Below are positions 35,767 through 43,715 of a DNA stretch of 64,000 nucleotides, piece by piece. This DNA is from Microvirga splendida (GTDB lineage Bacteria; Pseudomonadota; Alphaproteobacteria; Rhizobiales; Beijerinckiaceae): contig NZ_JAELXT010000003.1 in NCBI RefSeq assembly GCF_016427565.1, positions 1-64,000 of the forward strand, read 5' to 3'. A program made the position numbers and the translations under genes. Each line of letters starts with the position of its first letter. Within the stretch, counting starts at the first letter, position 1. The notes under the pieces were generated by a model that did not search any database, was not told the origin of the DNA, and saw only the letters and a list, made by a program, of their open reading frames with translations.

Positions 35767-36561
35767 GTGGCCGCAATACATCCGAAGCCGGAGAGCCCGC
35801 AGCAGGCAGGCCGATTCTGGCGCTTCGCGCCTCTGGCGCTCGTCCTGGCGGCGATCGGAGCCGTCTTCGCAACGGGCGTCCACCGCTCTTTCACGTTCGA
35901 CACCTTCGTGCGCTATCAAGCCTGGCTGCAGGATCTCGTGGACGCCCATGGCCCGGCCATGCTCGGGCTGTACGGTCTGATCTATGTGGCGGCTGTGACC
36001 CTCTCGCTGCCGGCATCCGCCTTCCTGACCGCCATCGGGGGCTATCTCTTCGGCTGGCCTCTCGGGGGGGTCACGGCAAATCTCGCCGCGACGCTCGGGG
36101 CGACCAATATCTTCCTCATTGCCCGGTCCTCCCTGGGGCGCCCTCTGCTCGAACGGGCGGGCGCCCGCATCCAGGGCCTTGCGGCCGGGTTCAGGAAGCA
36201 ATCCTTCCTCTACCTTCTGTCCCTGCGGCTGATCCCGGTGGTGCCGTTCTGGTTGACGAACCTGGCGGCTGCCTTCTTCGGCATGCGCCTGAGGCCCTAT
36301 GTCCTGGCAACCCAGCTCGGCATGCTGCCGGCCTCGTTCGCCTTCGCCCTGGCCGGATCGGGGCTCGACGAGATCATCGCGAAGCATCACCGGCAGCGGG
36401 CCGAGTGCCTGGCCCTGGGGCGGGGCGATTGCCCCATTGATTTCAATGCCAGCAGCCTGTTGACCCCCGAGCTTATGACTGCTCTCGCTCTGCTCGGAAT
36501 TCTGGCGCTGATCCCGATTGCGCTCAAGCAGTGGCGCCGTCGCGAAGCGAGCAGGAGCTGA
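35767..36561 (+). CDS. TVP38/TMEM64 (VTT domain) family membrane protein
   Basis: A 264-residue protein with five to six TM helices and a VTT (SNARE-associated/DedA-like) domain: [20 protein letters not shown], then [20 protein letters not shown] and [20 protein letters not shown]. The family is thought to act in membrane lipid or solute transport. The GTG start at 35767 is preceded by CAGGAGGACAC. Its stop overlaps the next start (TGATG), coupling it to a flavin disulfide reductase, a pairing known in several bacteria, sometimes as gene fusion. Confidence 0.88.
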   Translation: MAAIHPKPESPQQAGRFWRFAPLALVLAAIGAVFATGVHRSFTFDTFVRYQAWLQDLVDAHGPAMLGLYGLIYVAAVTLSLPASAFLTAIGGYLFGWPLGGVTANLAATLGATNIFLIARSSLGRPLLERAGARIQGLAAGFRKQSFLYLLSLRLIPVVPFWLTNLAAAFFGMRLRPYVLATQLGMLPASFAFALAGSGLDEIIAKHHRQRAECLALGRGDCPIDFNASSLLTPELMTALALLGILALIPIALKQWRRREASRS

Positions 36562-38015
36562 TGGTGAGTCGGGCAGACCAAGAGGGCAGGCCTCTCCTGC
36601 AGCCCGACCTGTGCGTCATCGGCGCCGGGTCCGCCGGCCTGTCGGTCGCCGCCATCGCGGCTTCCTTCGGCGTCTCGGTCGTGCTCATCGAGAAGAACAG
36701 GATGGGCGGCGACTGCCTGAATGTGGGCTGCGTTCCGTCGAAGGCGCTGATTGCCGCGGCGCTTCATGTTCGCAGCATGCGCGAAGCCGGAGATTTCGGC
36801 ATCGGGGCAGGGGAGGCGGTCGTGGACTTCGCCAGGATCCATGCGCATGTAAAGGGCACCATTGCGGCCATTGCCCCGGTCGACTCGGTGGCGCGCTACC
36901 GGGCCATGGGCGTGCGGGTGATCGAGGGCGAGGCTCGCTTCACCGATGCTCATACCGTTGTGGCCGCAGGCCAGGCGATCCGGGCCCGCCGCTTCGTCAT
37001 CGCGGCGGGCTCCCGCCCGGCGGTCCCGCCGATTCCCGGGCTCGATCAGGTCCCGTATCTGACCAACGAGACCGTTTTCGACCTGGTGGATAGACCTGGA
37101 CATCTCGTGGTCATCGGCGGCGGAGCCGTGGGAGTCGAGATGGCCCAGGCCTACCGCCTCCTGGGCGTGCAGGTGACGCTTCTGGAGGCCGGCGAGCGGC
37201 TCCTGGCCCAGGAAGATCCCGAGATGGCGCATGTCGTCGATCGGGCCCTGCGCTCGGACGGCGTTGCCGTCCGGACCGGAGCCTCCATCGACCGGGTCGA
37301 CCCGGCGGAAGCGGGCGTCGCAGTTGTCCTTCGTGGCGGAGAAAGAATCGAGGGGAGCCATCTGCTCGTGGCAACGGGCCGAAAGCCGGTTGTGGACGGG
37401 ATGGGCCTGGAGGCTGCGGGAATCGAAACCGATCCATCCGGCATCCGGGTCGACCACGGGCTCAGGGCCTCCAACCGGCGCGTCTATGCCATCGGCGATT
37501 GCGCCGGCGGGGCGGGCGCGGGCGCCCGGTTCACCCATGTGGCGAATCACCATGCGGGCCTGGTGATCCGGAACGCCCTGTTCCGGCTTCCCGTCCGCGT
37601 CGGGAAAGCTCCCATCCCCCACGTGACCTACACGGCGCCGGAGCTGGCCTCCGTCGGGCTGACGGAGGCGCAGGCTCGGGAACGGCATGGAGCCATCCGC
37701 ATCCTGCGCTGGGCTTTTGCCGACAACGACAGGGCTCGCACGGAGAGACAGACCGAGGGGCACGTGAAAGCCGTCGTCACCCCGCGCGGCAGGATCCTGG
37801 GCTGCTCCATCGCCGGCGCGCATGCGGGCGAGCTGATCATGCCGTGGGTTCTGGCCATGAGCCGCGGCTTAAAGGTTTCCGATCTGGCCGGGTTGATCTA
37901 TGCCTACCCTACTTTCTCAGAGGCGACGAAGAGTGCGGCGGTGGAATTTCTCAGGCCTTCGGCTCAGAATCCCTGGGTGCGGCGGCTGGTGTCCCTGATG
38001 CGCCGCTTGGGGTGA
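36561..38015 (+). CDS. Flavin disulfide reductase (mercuric reductase/lipoamide dehydrogenase-like)
   Basis: A 484-residue pyridine nucleotide-disulfide oxidoreductase. FAD motif VIGAGSAGLSVAAIAASFG, redox-active disulfide GGDCLNVGCVPSKALI, NAD(P) motif VVIGGGAVGVEMAQAYRLLG, second FAD motif RVYAIGDCAG and the dimerisation domain. It lacks the vicinal C-terminal cysteines and the HMA domain of MerA, so mercury reduction is doubtful. The His-Glu pair of lipoamide dehydrogenases near the C-terminus is not obvious (YPTFSEATKSA takes its place), so the substrate is open. Coupled to the VTT membrane protein upstream. Confidence 0.85.
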   Translation: MVSRADQEGRPLLQPDLCVIGAGSAGLSVAAIAASFGVSVVLIEKNRMGGDCLNVGCVPSKALIAAALHVRSMREAGDFGIGAGEAVVDFARIHAHVKGTIAAIAPVDSVARYRAMGVRVIEGEARFTDAHTVVAAGQAIRARRFVIAAGSRPAVPPIPGLDQVPYLTNETVFDLVDRPGHLVVIGGGAVGVEMAQAYRLLGVQVTLLEAGERLLAQEDPEMAHVVDRALRSDGVAVRTGASIDRVDPAEAGVAVVLRGGERIEGSHLLVATGRKPVVDGMGLEAAGIETDPSGIRVDHGLRASNRRVYAIGDCAGGAGAGARFTHVANHHAGLVIRNALFRLPVRVGKAPIPHVTYTAPELASVGLTEAQARERHGAIRILRWAFADNDRARTERQTEGHVKAVVTPRGRILGCSIAGAHAGELIMPWVLAMSRGLKVSDLAGLIYAYPTFSEATKSAAVEFLRPSAQNPWVRRLVSLMRRLG

Positions 38016-38023
38016 AACCGGAC

Positions 38024-39460
38024 ATGACAGGTGGGCAGACCTCCCTTGCAGGGCGCATCATGAGCCAGTTCGGGCTCTCCGCGCGCCTGCTTCTGCTCAC
38101 GGTGCTGTTCGTGATGATCGCTGAGGTGCTCATCTACGTGCCCTCCGTGGCCAATTTCCGCCTGACATGGCTGAACGACCGCCTCGCCGCGGCGCAGATT
38201 GCCGCCATGGTGCTCGATGCGGCACCCGAGGAAAGCCTTCCGGAGGATCTTGAGGTTCGCCTCCTTCAGGGGGTCGGCGCCCGGGCCATCGCCTTGCGGG
38301 GTGGGGGGCGCAGGAGCATTCTGGCGGCAGGCGACGTCCCCACGGAGGTGAGCAAGACCGTCGATCTGCGGGACGCCCGGTGGACCACCATGGTTCAGGA
38401 TGCCTTCGATGTCCTGCTCAACCCGGCCGACAAGCCGATCCGGGTGATCGGGTCCGGCATGGGCGTCGACTTCGTCGAAATGATTCTCGACCAGCGGCCC
38501 CTGCGCCACGCCATGATCGAATTCTCGCGCAACATCCTGTTCCTGTCCCTGTTCATCTCCATCATCACGGCGGGTCTCGTTTATCTCACCCTGCAATGGG
38601 TGATCGTGCGGCCGGTGCGGCGCCTCACCGGCAACATCGCGGAGTTCTCCAGCAATCCCGAGGATGCCTCCCGGGTGATCAGGCCGACGCATCGCGTCGA
38701 CGAGATCGGCCTTGCCGAGCAGGCCCTGGCCCGGATGGAGACAACCCTGGCCGACGAGCTGCGCCAGAAGCGGCGGCTTGCCCAGCTCGGTCTCGCCGTC
38801 AGCAAGATCAATCACGAGCTGCGCAACATGCTCACGACCGCTCAGCTCCTGACGGACCGCCTGGACCGCGTCAGCGACGACTCCGTGCAGCGGATCGCCC
38901 CCAGGCTGGTCAACACCCTCGACCGGGCGATTTCCTTCTGCGAGACGACCCTGGCCTATGGACGGGCGACCGAGCCCTTGCCGCAGCGGCGGCTAATCCC
39001 CCTGGCGCCGCTGATCGACGAGTTGTCGAACCTGACAGATCTGGCCCCCGAGGTCGGGATCGCCTTCGAGGCACAGGTTCCTGCGGATCTGATGATCGAC
39101 GCGGATCCGGACCAGCTCTCCCGTGTCCTCGTGAACGTGGTCCGCAACGCGGTCCAGGCGCTCAGCCAGACCGGCTCGCCGGAAGGCATGCCGTGCATCC
39201 ATGTCTCCGCCCGCCGGGAAGACGGCACGGTCGTCATCCTGATCAAGGACAACGGACCCGGCATCCCCGAGCGGGCCAAGGCCAATCTGTTCGCGCCGTT
39301 CCAGGGTTCGGCCCAGAAGGGCGGCACGGGCCTGGGGCTGCCGATCGCGGCCGAACTCGTCCAGCTCCACGGCGGAACCATCGTCCTCGACGAGGGAGAG
39401 GGGAAGACCTGCTTCAAGATCACGATCCCCGACCGGCTTTCAAGCGCGGAAGCCAGCTGA
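38024..39460 (+). CDS. Orphan membrane histidine kinase (HAMP, HisKA, HATPase)
   Basis: A 478-residue kinase. TM1 about residues 20-40 (LLLLTVLFVMIAEVLIYVPS), a periplasmic sensor to about 170, TM2 near 172-195, a HAMP domain (VRPVRRLTGNIAEFSSNPED), the phosphorylation box AVSKINHELRNMLTTAQLL and ATPase boxes NVVRNAVQAL, IKDNGPGIP and GGTGLGLPIA. The H-box NHELRNML is a diverged version of the usual sHELRTPL. No response regulator is adjacent. It begins nine bases after the reductase, so the three genes may be one operon, with the kinase sensing a redox or envelope state (inference). Confidence 0.87.
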   Translation: MTGGQTSLAGRIMSQFGLSARLLLLTVLFVMIAEVLIYVPSVANFRLTWLNDRLAAAQIAAMVLDAAPEESLPEDLEVRLLQGVGARAIALRGGGRRSILAAGDVPTEVSKTVDLRDARWTTMVQDAFDVLLNPADKPIRVIGSGMGVDFVEMILDQRPLRHAMIEFSRNILFLSLFISIITAGLVYLTLQWVIVRPVRRLTGNIAEFSSNPEDASRVIRPTHRVDEIGLAEQALARMETTLADELRQKRRLAQLGLAVSKINHELRNMLTTAQLLTDRLDRVSDDSVQRIAPRLVNTLDRAISFCETTLAYGRATEPLPQRRLIPLAPLIDELSNLTDLAPEVGIAFEAQVPADLMIDADPDQLSRVLVNVVRNAVQALSQTGSPEGMPCIHVSARREDGTVVILIKDNGPGIPERAKANLFAPFQGSAQKGGTGLGLPIAAELVQLHGGTIVLDEGEGKTCFKITIPDRLSSAEAS

Positions 39461-39565
39461 CCTTTCCGGCAAAACTTGCGCACAAGAGGCTTGCCAACCG
39501 GGTCAGATCCCTTTATGTCACCGGCCTCGGCCAACGTTGCTTCCCGCAACGAATGAGCCGGTCAG

Positions 39566-39642
39566 GCGCCCGTAGCTCAGCTGGATAGAGCACCAGACTA
39601 CGAATCTGGGGGTCAGAGGTTCGAATCCTTTCGGGCGCGCCA
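39566..39642 (+). tRNA. tRNA-Arg (anticodon ACG)
   Basis: A 77-base cloverleaf: acceptor GCGCCCG / CGGGCGC, D-arm GCTCAGCTGGATAGAGC, anticodon stem CCAGA-TCTGG with loop CTACGAA (anticodon ACG), T-arm AGAGGTTCGAATCCTTT, and encoded CCA. ACG is read as ICG after A-to-I editing by TadA, decoding CGU/CGC/CGA. A plausible promoter TTGCCA-16-TTATGT lies at 39491-39518. The following 215 bases to the DUF202 gene hold nothing I recognise. Confidence 0.97.
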
Positions 39643-39857
39643 TTTCCTTCAAGCACTTAGCTTCCGCAGGTTCAAAGCCTGCTTCCCAGAAATGCAAATC
39701 GGGAAGCCTATGGAAGCAAGGCAACAAAACCGATCCTCCCGGCCCCTTTCAAGATCCTAGCGCCCTGCCATGTGCCGCTCAGCGAAGGCCTAGGCGTGGG
39801 ATACCTGCCGCTGCACCTGCGTTAAGCCCAGACGGTCTGCAGGAAAGGATAGCTCTC

Positions 39858-40238
39858 TTGGATTATAAACCTGCTGGGGCGAATGGAAACTCGGGTGCAG
39901 CGAACCGGGTCGATCTAGCTAATGATCGAACGATGCTTGCCGCCGAGCGCACCCTCTCGGCATGGTGGCGCACGGCCATGGCGGCGCTTGCCGTTGCGGT
40001 TGGCTTCGCTCGTCTCTTCGGAGATGTGCAACCGCAATGGCTCATCCGAGGCGGCGCCACCCTTCCGATCCTTCTGGCGCTCATCATCATCGGCTTCGCC
40101 TTCCGGCGCTACCGGCAGACATCCAAGAACATCAACAACCAGGACGTTCGCTCGATTTCCGCTCCGGCACTCGCACTGGGAACGGGTATTCTGGCTCTTG
40201 CTGCGGTTGTTGCAGGCATCGTGACATGGCTGCTTTGA
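39858..40238 (+). CDS. DUF202 (YidH-like) small membrane protein
   Basis: A 126-residue protein with three TM helices. The family motif NDRTMLAAERTLSAWWRTAM precedes TM1; TM2 is GATLPILLALIIIGFAF and TM3 LALGTGILALAAVVAGIVTW. The function of DUF202 is unknown; members are often stress-induced. The start appears to be TTG at 39858 (after GGAAAGGATAGC), because the motif region needs the upstream residues and no in-frame ATG precedes it. Confidence 0.8.
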   Translation: MDYKPAGANGNSGAANRVDLANDRTMLAAERTLSAWWRTAMAALAVAVGFARLFGDVQPQWLIRGGATLPILLALIIIGFAFRRYRQTSKNINNQDVRSISAPALALGTGILALAAVVAGIVTWLL

Positions 40239-40297
40239 GACGCCATGCCTCCTCTGGAGCAGCCGCCCTGAACGATGATTTTTTCGGGTTCCGCAGC

Positions 40298-40465
40298 TTA
40301 CACTTCCGCCGCTGGAGTGATGCCGAGTTCGTCGAGCTTGGCTCGAACCTCCGTGATTGACCGCTTCAGCTTCAGGCTGATCACCGAGACCGGGATTCCC
40401 TCCCGGGCCAGACTCAGAAGGGTTTGGACGGATTCGTAGCTCCAGGAACCGCCGGAAGAATTCAT
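40298..40465 (-). CDS. Small conserved-looking protein, possible HTH
   Basis: A 55-residue protein starting MNSSGGSWSYESVQTLLSLA after a GGGAGG ribosome site. Residues about 11-45 (LLSLAREGIPVSVISLKLKR then ITEVRAKLDELG) look like a short helix-turn-helix: a variable helix, a turn at EGIPV, and a second helix SLKLKRSITEV. I have seen this pattern in many short alphaproteobacterial hypotheticals but cannot name it. A near-consensus EcfG promoter lies about 90 bases upstream, which raises confidence that it is real. Confidence 0.6.
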   Translation of the reverse strand: MNSSGGSWSYESVQTLLSLAREGIPVSVISLKLKRSITEVRAKLDELGITPAAEV

Positions 40466-40552
40466 GCTCGAGACCTCCCATCGATGAACGGCAAGCGTCA
40501 TCTTTAAGTGCGGCGGGATCATGAAAAGGCAATCGGTACGGTGCTCCGCCGC

Positions 40553-40577
40553 AACCTTAGCCGAAGATGTGCGTTCC
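40553..40577 (-). promoter_or_regulatory. EcfG-like promoter of the 55-residue protein
   Basis: On the minus strand GGAAC (40577-40573), 16 bases, then GGTT (40556-40553); one mismatch in the -10 element compared with CGTT. Confidence 0.5.
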
Positions 40578-40608
40578 CAGTGGAGGCAACACTGACAGGG
40601 ACTCTCTC

Positions 40609-40875
40609 ATGAGCATCATCTGGACCATCATCATCGGCTTCGTGGCCGGTCTGATCGCGAAATGGATCATGCCGGGCCGGAACGAGCCGTCAGGCTTCAT
40701 CATGACGACGATTCTCGGCATTGTCGGCGCTTTCGTCGCCACCTATCTCGGACAGGCTCTGGGCTGGTACCGGGCGGATGAGGGGGCCGGTTTCATCGGC
40801 GCCATCGTAGGCGCCATCGTCGTGCTCTTCATCTATGGCCTGATCGCCGGGCGCCGTTCGACCTCGTCGTACTGA
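40609..40875 (+). CDS. GlsB/YeaQ/YmgE family stress-response membrane protein
   Basis: An 88-residue protein with three TM helices and many glycines: MSIIWTIIIGFVAGLIAKW, then PGRNEPSGFIMTTILGIVGA and GFIGAIVGAIVVLFIYGLIA. This is the transglycosylase-associated (GlsB/YeaQ) family, commonly induced by stress in Gram-negative and Gram-positive bacteria; molecular role unknown. The start follows TGGAGGCAAC. A bidirectional terminator follows. I found no EcfG consensus directly upstream on this strand. Confidence 0.9.
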   Translation: MSIIWTIIIGFVAGLIAKWIMPGRNEPSGFIMTTILGIVGAFVATYLGQALGWYRADEGAGFIGAIVGAIVVLFIYGLIAGRRSTSSY

Positions 40876-40903
40876 TCGCGCCGGAACCGACTTCAGACGT
40901 TAA

Positions 40904-40933
40904 GGGGCCACAGCGGACGCTGTGGCCCCTCTC
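40904..40933. terminator. Bidirectional terminator
   Basis: An 11-bp perfect stem GGGGCCACAGC / GCTGTGGCCCC with a GGAC loop, between the convergent GlsB-like and YgaP-like genes. T-rich bases are weak (TCTCGTTT), but stem strength is high. Confidence 0.75.
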
Positions 40934-40936
40934 GTT

Positions 40937-41197
40937 TCAGTTGTAATGCGCGAGGCGGCCGCTTTCCGAAGAGCCCGTCAGGGCCGCCTTGACCGGGCAT
41001 TGGCCCACATAGCCGCGCCAGGCCAGATAGGACCCGCCCGCCAGCGCCAGGATGTTCAGGAGCGGATTGGGGCGGGGCTTGGCGGCTGCGGCCGCAAAGC
41101 CGAGGCCGGCCAGCATATAGACGCTGCGCTCCGTCGTGCTGAGATTGGGGTCGCCGTTCATCAGCGATCCGGCCTTGGCGGATATCATGTTCGACAC
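40937..41197 (-). CDS. YgaP-like transmembrane domain protein (DUF2892-like)
   Basis: An 86-residue protein with two TM-like segments (SVYMLAGLGFAAAAA and LLNILALAGGSYLAWRG) followed by GQCPVKAALTG, the pattern of stand-alone DUF2892/YgaP membrane anchors. The GTG start at 41197 (VSNMISAKAG) is preceded by AAGGAGAAACGAC, better than the ATG nine bases inside. Function unknown. It has its own exact EcfG promoter, in divergent orientation to the DUF892 gene. Confidence 0.75.
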   Translation of the reverse strand: MSNMISAKAGSLMNGDPNLSTTERSVYMLAGLGFAAAAAKPRPNPLLNILALAGGSYLAWRGYVGQCPVKAALTGSSESGRLAHYN

Positions 41198-41226
41198 GTC
41201 GTTTCTCCTTGATTGGCTTGGGGCCG

Positions 41227-41252
41227 AACGCGACCCGAAGCGGTGTTGTTCC
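41227..41252 (-). promoter_or_regulatory. EcfG promoter, exact consensus, minus strand
   Basis: GGAAC (41252-41248), 17 bases, CGTT (41230-41227) on the minus strand, 30 bases before the YgaP-like start. Confidence 0.75.
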
Positions 41253-41280
41253 CCTGTGAAAAAGAGTCCGGAAGAGGGCC

Positions 41281-41305
41281 GGAACCTCCAACCTTGGCCT
41301 CCGTT
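41281..41305 (+). promoter_or_regulatory. EcfG promoter, exact consensus, plus strand
   Basis: GGAAC at 41281, 16 bases, CGTT at 41302-41305, about 30 bases before the DUF892 start. With the opposite-facing copy at 41252 it forms a divergent pair 28 bases apart. Confidence 0.82.
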
Positions 41306-41336
41306 GAGTCCACGCTTCAACCAAGGAGTTGTCACC

Positions 41337-41831
41337 ATGCCAGCCAAGGAAAAGACCTTAGAAGACCTGTTCCTTCATACCCTGAAGGATATTTTCTACG
41401 CCGAGAAGCAGATCCTGAAGGCACTCCCGAAGATGGCGAAGAATGCCGAGTCGGAGGAACTGCGAGAGGCGTTCGAAACCCACCGCGAAGAAACGCAAGG
41501 CCAGATCGAGCGCTTGGAGAAGGTCTTCGAGATGCTCGGCAAGCCCGCTCGCGGCGTGCAGTGCGAGGCCATCAACGGCATCATCGAGGAAGGCAAGGAA
41601 GTCATGGAAGACTTCGCCGAGAGCGAGGCTCTCGATGCCGGCATTCTGGCCGCCGCCCAGGCGGTGGAGCACTACGAGATCACCCGCTACGGCTCCCTGA
41701 AGACCTGGGCCGAGGAACTGGGCATGCGCGATGCCGCCAAGCTCCTGGACCAGAACCTTCAGGAAGAGAAGAAGACCGACCAGCTTCTGACCAAGCTTGC
41801 CGAGGCGCGCGTCAACACCAAGGCCGCCTGA
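41337..41831 (+). CDS. Ferritin-like DUF892 protein (YciF/YciE family), second copy
   Basis: A 164-residue paralogue of the protein at 27768. It keeps LEDLFLHTLKDIFYAEKQIL, RLEKVFEMLGKPARGVQCEA, INGIIEEGKEVMEDFAE and VEHYEITRYGSLKTWAEELG and ends in the same RVNTKAA. The start follows CCAAGGAGTTGTCACC. Exact EcfG promoter upstream, strong terminator downstream. It is presumably a stress-induced diiron-type four-helix protein; no activity is established. Confidence 0.92.
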   Translation: MPAKEKTLEDLFLHTLKDIFYAEKQILKALPKMAKNAESEELREAFETHREETQGQIERLEKVFEMLGKPARGVQCEAINGIIEEGKEVMEDFAESEALDAGILAAAQAVEHYEITRYGSLKTWAEELGMRDAAKLLDQNLQEEKKTDQLLTKLAEARVNTKAA

Positions 41832-41848
41832 CGTTTCATCTCATATCG

Positions 41849-41881
41849 AAAACCCCGCGCCCGGGAGCGTGGGGTTTTCTT
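41849..41881 (+). terminator. Rho-independent terminator after second DUF892 gene
   Basis: AAAACCCCGCGC pairs with GCGTGGGGTTTT-like bases around CCGGGA, followed by TTTTCTT. Confidence 0.88.
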
Positions 41882-41904
41882 ATGAGCCTCTGGAGGCGGG
41901 AGGC

Positions 41905-42153
41905 TCAGTGGCGATTGGCCGGGCAGGGCGTGACGGCCGTATCCAGGGTGAGCCGCATGGAGCCCGACGGGGTGATTTCGAGTGCGGCTTCCATGGCGGC
42001 CGGATCTTCGACCAGATGCATGAAGGCGAGGAGCCTCAGCCGCACGATCGGCGGCAGCTGTGAGAGGCAGGCCGCCAGCGTCTGGGTGGCTCCTTCAGCC
42101 ATCTCTTCCTGAACGAAGGCGGTTACAGGAGGGATCCCGTCAGGCAGCGACAT
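41905..42153 (-). CDS. Small protein overlapping the end of luxI
   Basis: An 82-residue acidic protein starting MSLPDGIPPVTAFVQEEMAE, whose start lies 14 bases inside the end of the luxI reading frame. Its middle (QTLAACLSQLPPIVRLRLLA then FMHLVEDPAAMEAAL) is helical, with no signal peptide or TM. I do not recognise a family. Overlap suggests translational coupling to luxI, so its expression would depend on ribosomes reaching the luxI end in the correct frame; the frameshift in luxI might silence it too. Confidence 0.55.
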   Translation of the reverse strand: MSLPDGIPPVTAFVQEEMAEGATQTLAACLSQLPPIVRLRLLAFMHLVEDPAAMEAALEITPSGSMRLTLDTAVTPCPANRH

Positions 42154-42780
42154 GGGGAGCCCGATCCAGAAGAAGGGAGATATGTGCCTGACGCACGAGG
42201 CTGGAGCCGCGTAGGCCGGCAAGGCTGCGAACGCGATCCAAGCTTTCCTCTGAAATCTTGATCGAAACAGCGATGCAGGGCTGTCCTTCAATCATCGTGG
42301 GCAACCCTAGGGGACGAACCTGGAAGCCAACCTGCTGCCAACGGGGCAGCCACCACATTTCGACAACTGCGGTGAGCTCCGTCACGCCTTCCTCAAGGCA
42401 GAATTGTTGAATAGCAGCAAGAAGTCGGCAATCCGTACGCCCCATTCTCCTCTCCTTGACCACGAAGTAGCGGGTCCATTCATAAATGTCGTGCGCTCTT
42501 GGGAGGCCTCGCTGGGCCATGTGGCCGAAGACTTCGCTCAACATATGGGGCAAAGAGTAGGATACAGACGTTGGCCTCCAACGACCCGATCCTGGTCTAT
42601 GGCGAGCAGATAAACCGCGTTTTGGTTATCGTAAGCATCGATGTCCCGTCCGTCAGGTTGGTGTAGGTCGCGCCATTTTCGCTCATTGACGAAGACCTCA
42701 TGCCTGAGGTGGAAGTATTCTTCTAATTTGTTCTTGTAGAAACCCTGATTATCGGCGGTGATAACATGGATCTGTGTCAT
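42140..42780 (-). pseudogene. luxI: LuxI-type acyl-homoserine-lactone synthase, frameshifted
   Basis: LuxI proteins make N-acyl-homoserine lactones from S-adenosylmethionine and acyl-ACP. Here the protein is split over two frames. The first part starts MTQIHVITADNQGFYKNKLE after GGGGGAGCAGCGCACG and carries LRHEVFVNERKWRDL, GRDIDAYD and GGQRLYPT; it then stops at 42538. The second frame begins at HMLSEVF and continues with DIYEWTRYFVVKERR and CLEEGVTELTAVVE to 42140. The joint is a run of four C (42547-42550 on the plus strand as GGGG); one more C restores a normal protein of about 213 residues with all conserved Arg, Phe, Trp, Asp and Glu residues. It may be a true mutation, a phase-variable tract or a read error. 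Confidence 0.85.
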
Positions 42781-42842
42781 CGTGCGCTGCTCCCCCAACC
42801 TTCATCAATACAGGGGTTTTCGCGCATCCGGACGCGGAGGGG

Positions 42843-42862
42843 TATTGTAGGAAGTTACAGGT
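42843..42862 (-). promoter_or_regulatory. Candidate lux box between luxR and luxI
   Basis: On the minus strand ACCTGTAACTTCCTACAATA, with the dyad TGTA-6-TACA at its core. It shares ACCTGTA and TACA, spaced correctly, with the canonical lux box. It lies between the luxR stop and the luxI start, about 63 bases before luxI, as expected for LuxR-activated luxI. Confidence 0.6.
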
Positions 42863-42867
42863 AAACA

Positions 42868-43611
42868 TCATAACCCTATCAGTCTGTACTGAAGGGCCCG
42901 CGCTACGGCTTGTGTTTTGTTGACCGCATCGAGCTTCTGACAGGCACTGGCGATGTGAGCCGTTACCGTACGTTCCGTAATGCCCAGAATATCCCCTGTA
43001 TCGGCCGCGGATTTCCCTGCCGCTGCCCACATGAGAGTCTCGCGCTCCCGAGGTGTGAGGAGGCCTGAACTCCTGTATGGGCTAGGATCAAGCAATTGTC
43101 GGGCGCGCTCGAAGGCATACATGGCCATCAGGTGCAGGGCCGGCTTTGTTCGGGGGGAGAGGTCCAGATCCATGCCGCTCATGGAGAAACAGGCCTCGTA
43201 CCCGTTAATCCCATGGATCGGCAGGCAGAAGCCCTTGCTCATCCGAAAATCCGTCGCACGATCCATGACCTCGGCAGCCTTTGGCTCCGTGTCCCGATTG
43301 TAGGGAGCTTCAGACCATTCGAAAGGTTGAGCTGTTGTCCTGCAGAGCCGGATGATTGGATCCGACCTCACGTAATCTTCTTTAGCATAGATGTCGTACC
43401 AGCCCTTGGGCCATTTCTTCAGCAAGACGACATGTTCGAATCTTTCTTTGGGGTTGGGGAGGCCTGTGATGATGAAGTTTTCGAACCCGAAGAGCATGAA
43501 TGATTTCGCCACTGCATCCACAACATCCTCCGGCGTGGCCAATTGATCCAATCCATCTATGAAATCAAAGGCTTCCGTTGCGTAGTCGAAGTTGCGACCG
43601 CTCACTAGCAT
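42868..43611 (-). CDS. luxR: LuxR-type quorum-sensing regulator
   Basis: A 247-residue cytoplasmic transcription factor. The N-terminal autoinducer domain keeps the acyl-lactone pocket pattern: GWYDIYAKEDYVRSDPIIRL (Trp, Tyr, Asp, Pro), SEAPYNRD and CLPIHGINGYEACFSM. The C-terminal GerE-type HTH is LTPRERETLMWAAAGKSAAD through RTVTAHIASACQKLDAVN. Both domains look intact, so it should still respond to signals made by neighbours even if its own luxI is dead. ATG 43611 is used; GTG at 43605 has a better spaced GGGAG. It is co-oriented with luxI 87 bases downstream. Confidence 0.9.
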   Translation of the reverse strand: MLVSGRNFDYATEAFDFIDGLDQLATPEDVVDAVAKSFMLFGFENFIITGLPNPKERFEHVVLLKKWPKGWYDIYAKEDYVRSDPIIRLCRTTAQPFEWSEAPYNRDTEPKAAEVMDRATDFRMSKGFCLPIHGINGYEACFSMSGMDLDLSPRTKPALHLMAMYAFERARQLLDPSPYRSSGLLTPRERETLMWAAAGKSAADTGDILGITERTVTAHIASACQKLDAVNKTQAVARALQYRLIGL

Positions 43612-43715
43612 CTCCCAGTCGAATTGCGACTAAAAGGTGAAATTGATAAATATGCTACCAAAAGTTTGGAAAACGGCATAGACCGTCTAAGCTGAGCTAA
43701 AAGCAGGAGCTGCGT

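Noticed and set aside
36561..38015. Mercuric reductase merA
   Set aside because: The redox disulfide is present but the HMA domain and the C-terminal vicinal cysteines are absent, and no other mer gene is nearby.
39518..39727. A 69-codon minus-strand frame over tRNA-Arg
   Set aside because: It runs through the tRNA and has no ribosome site or domain.
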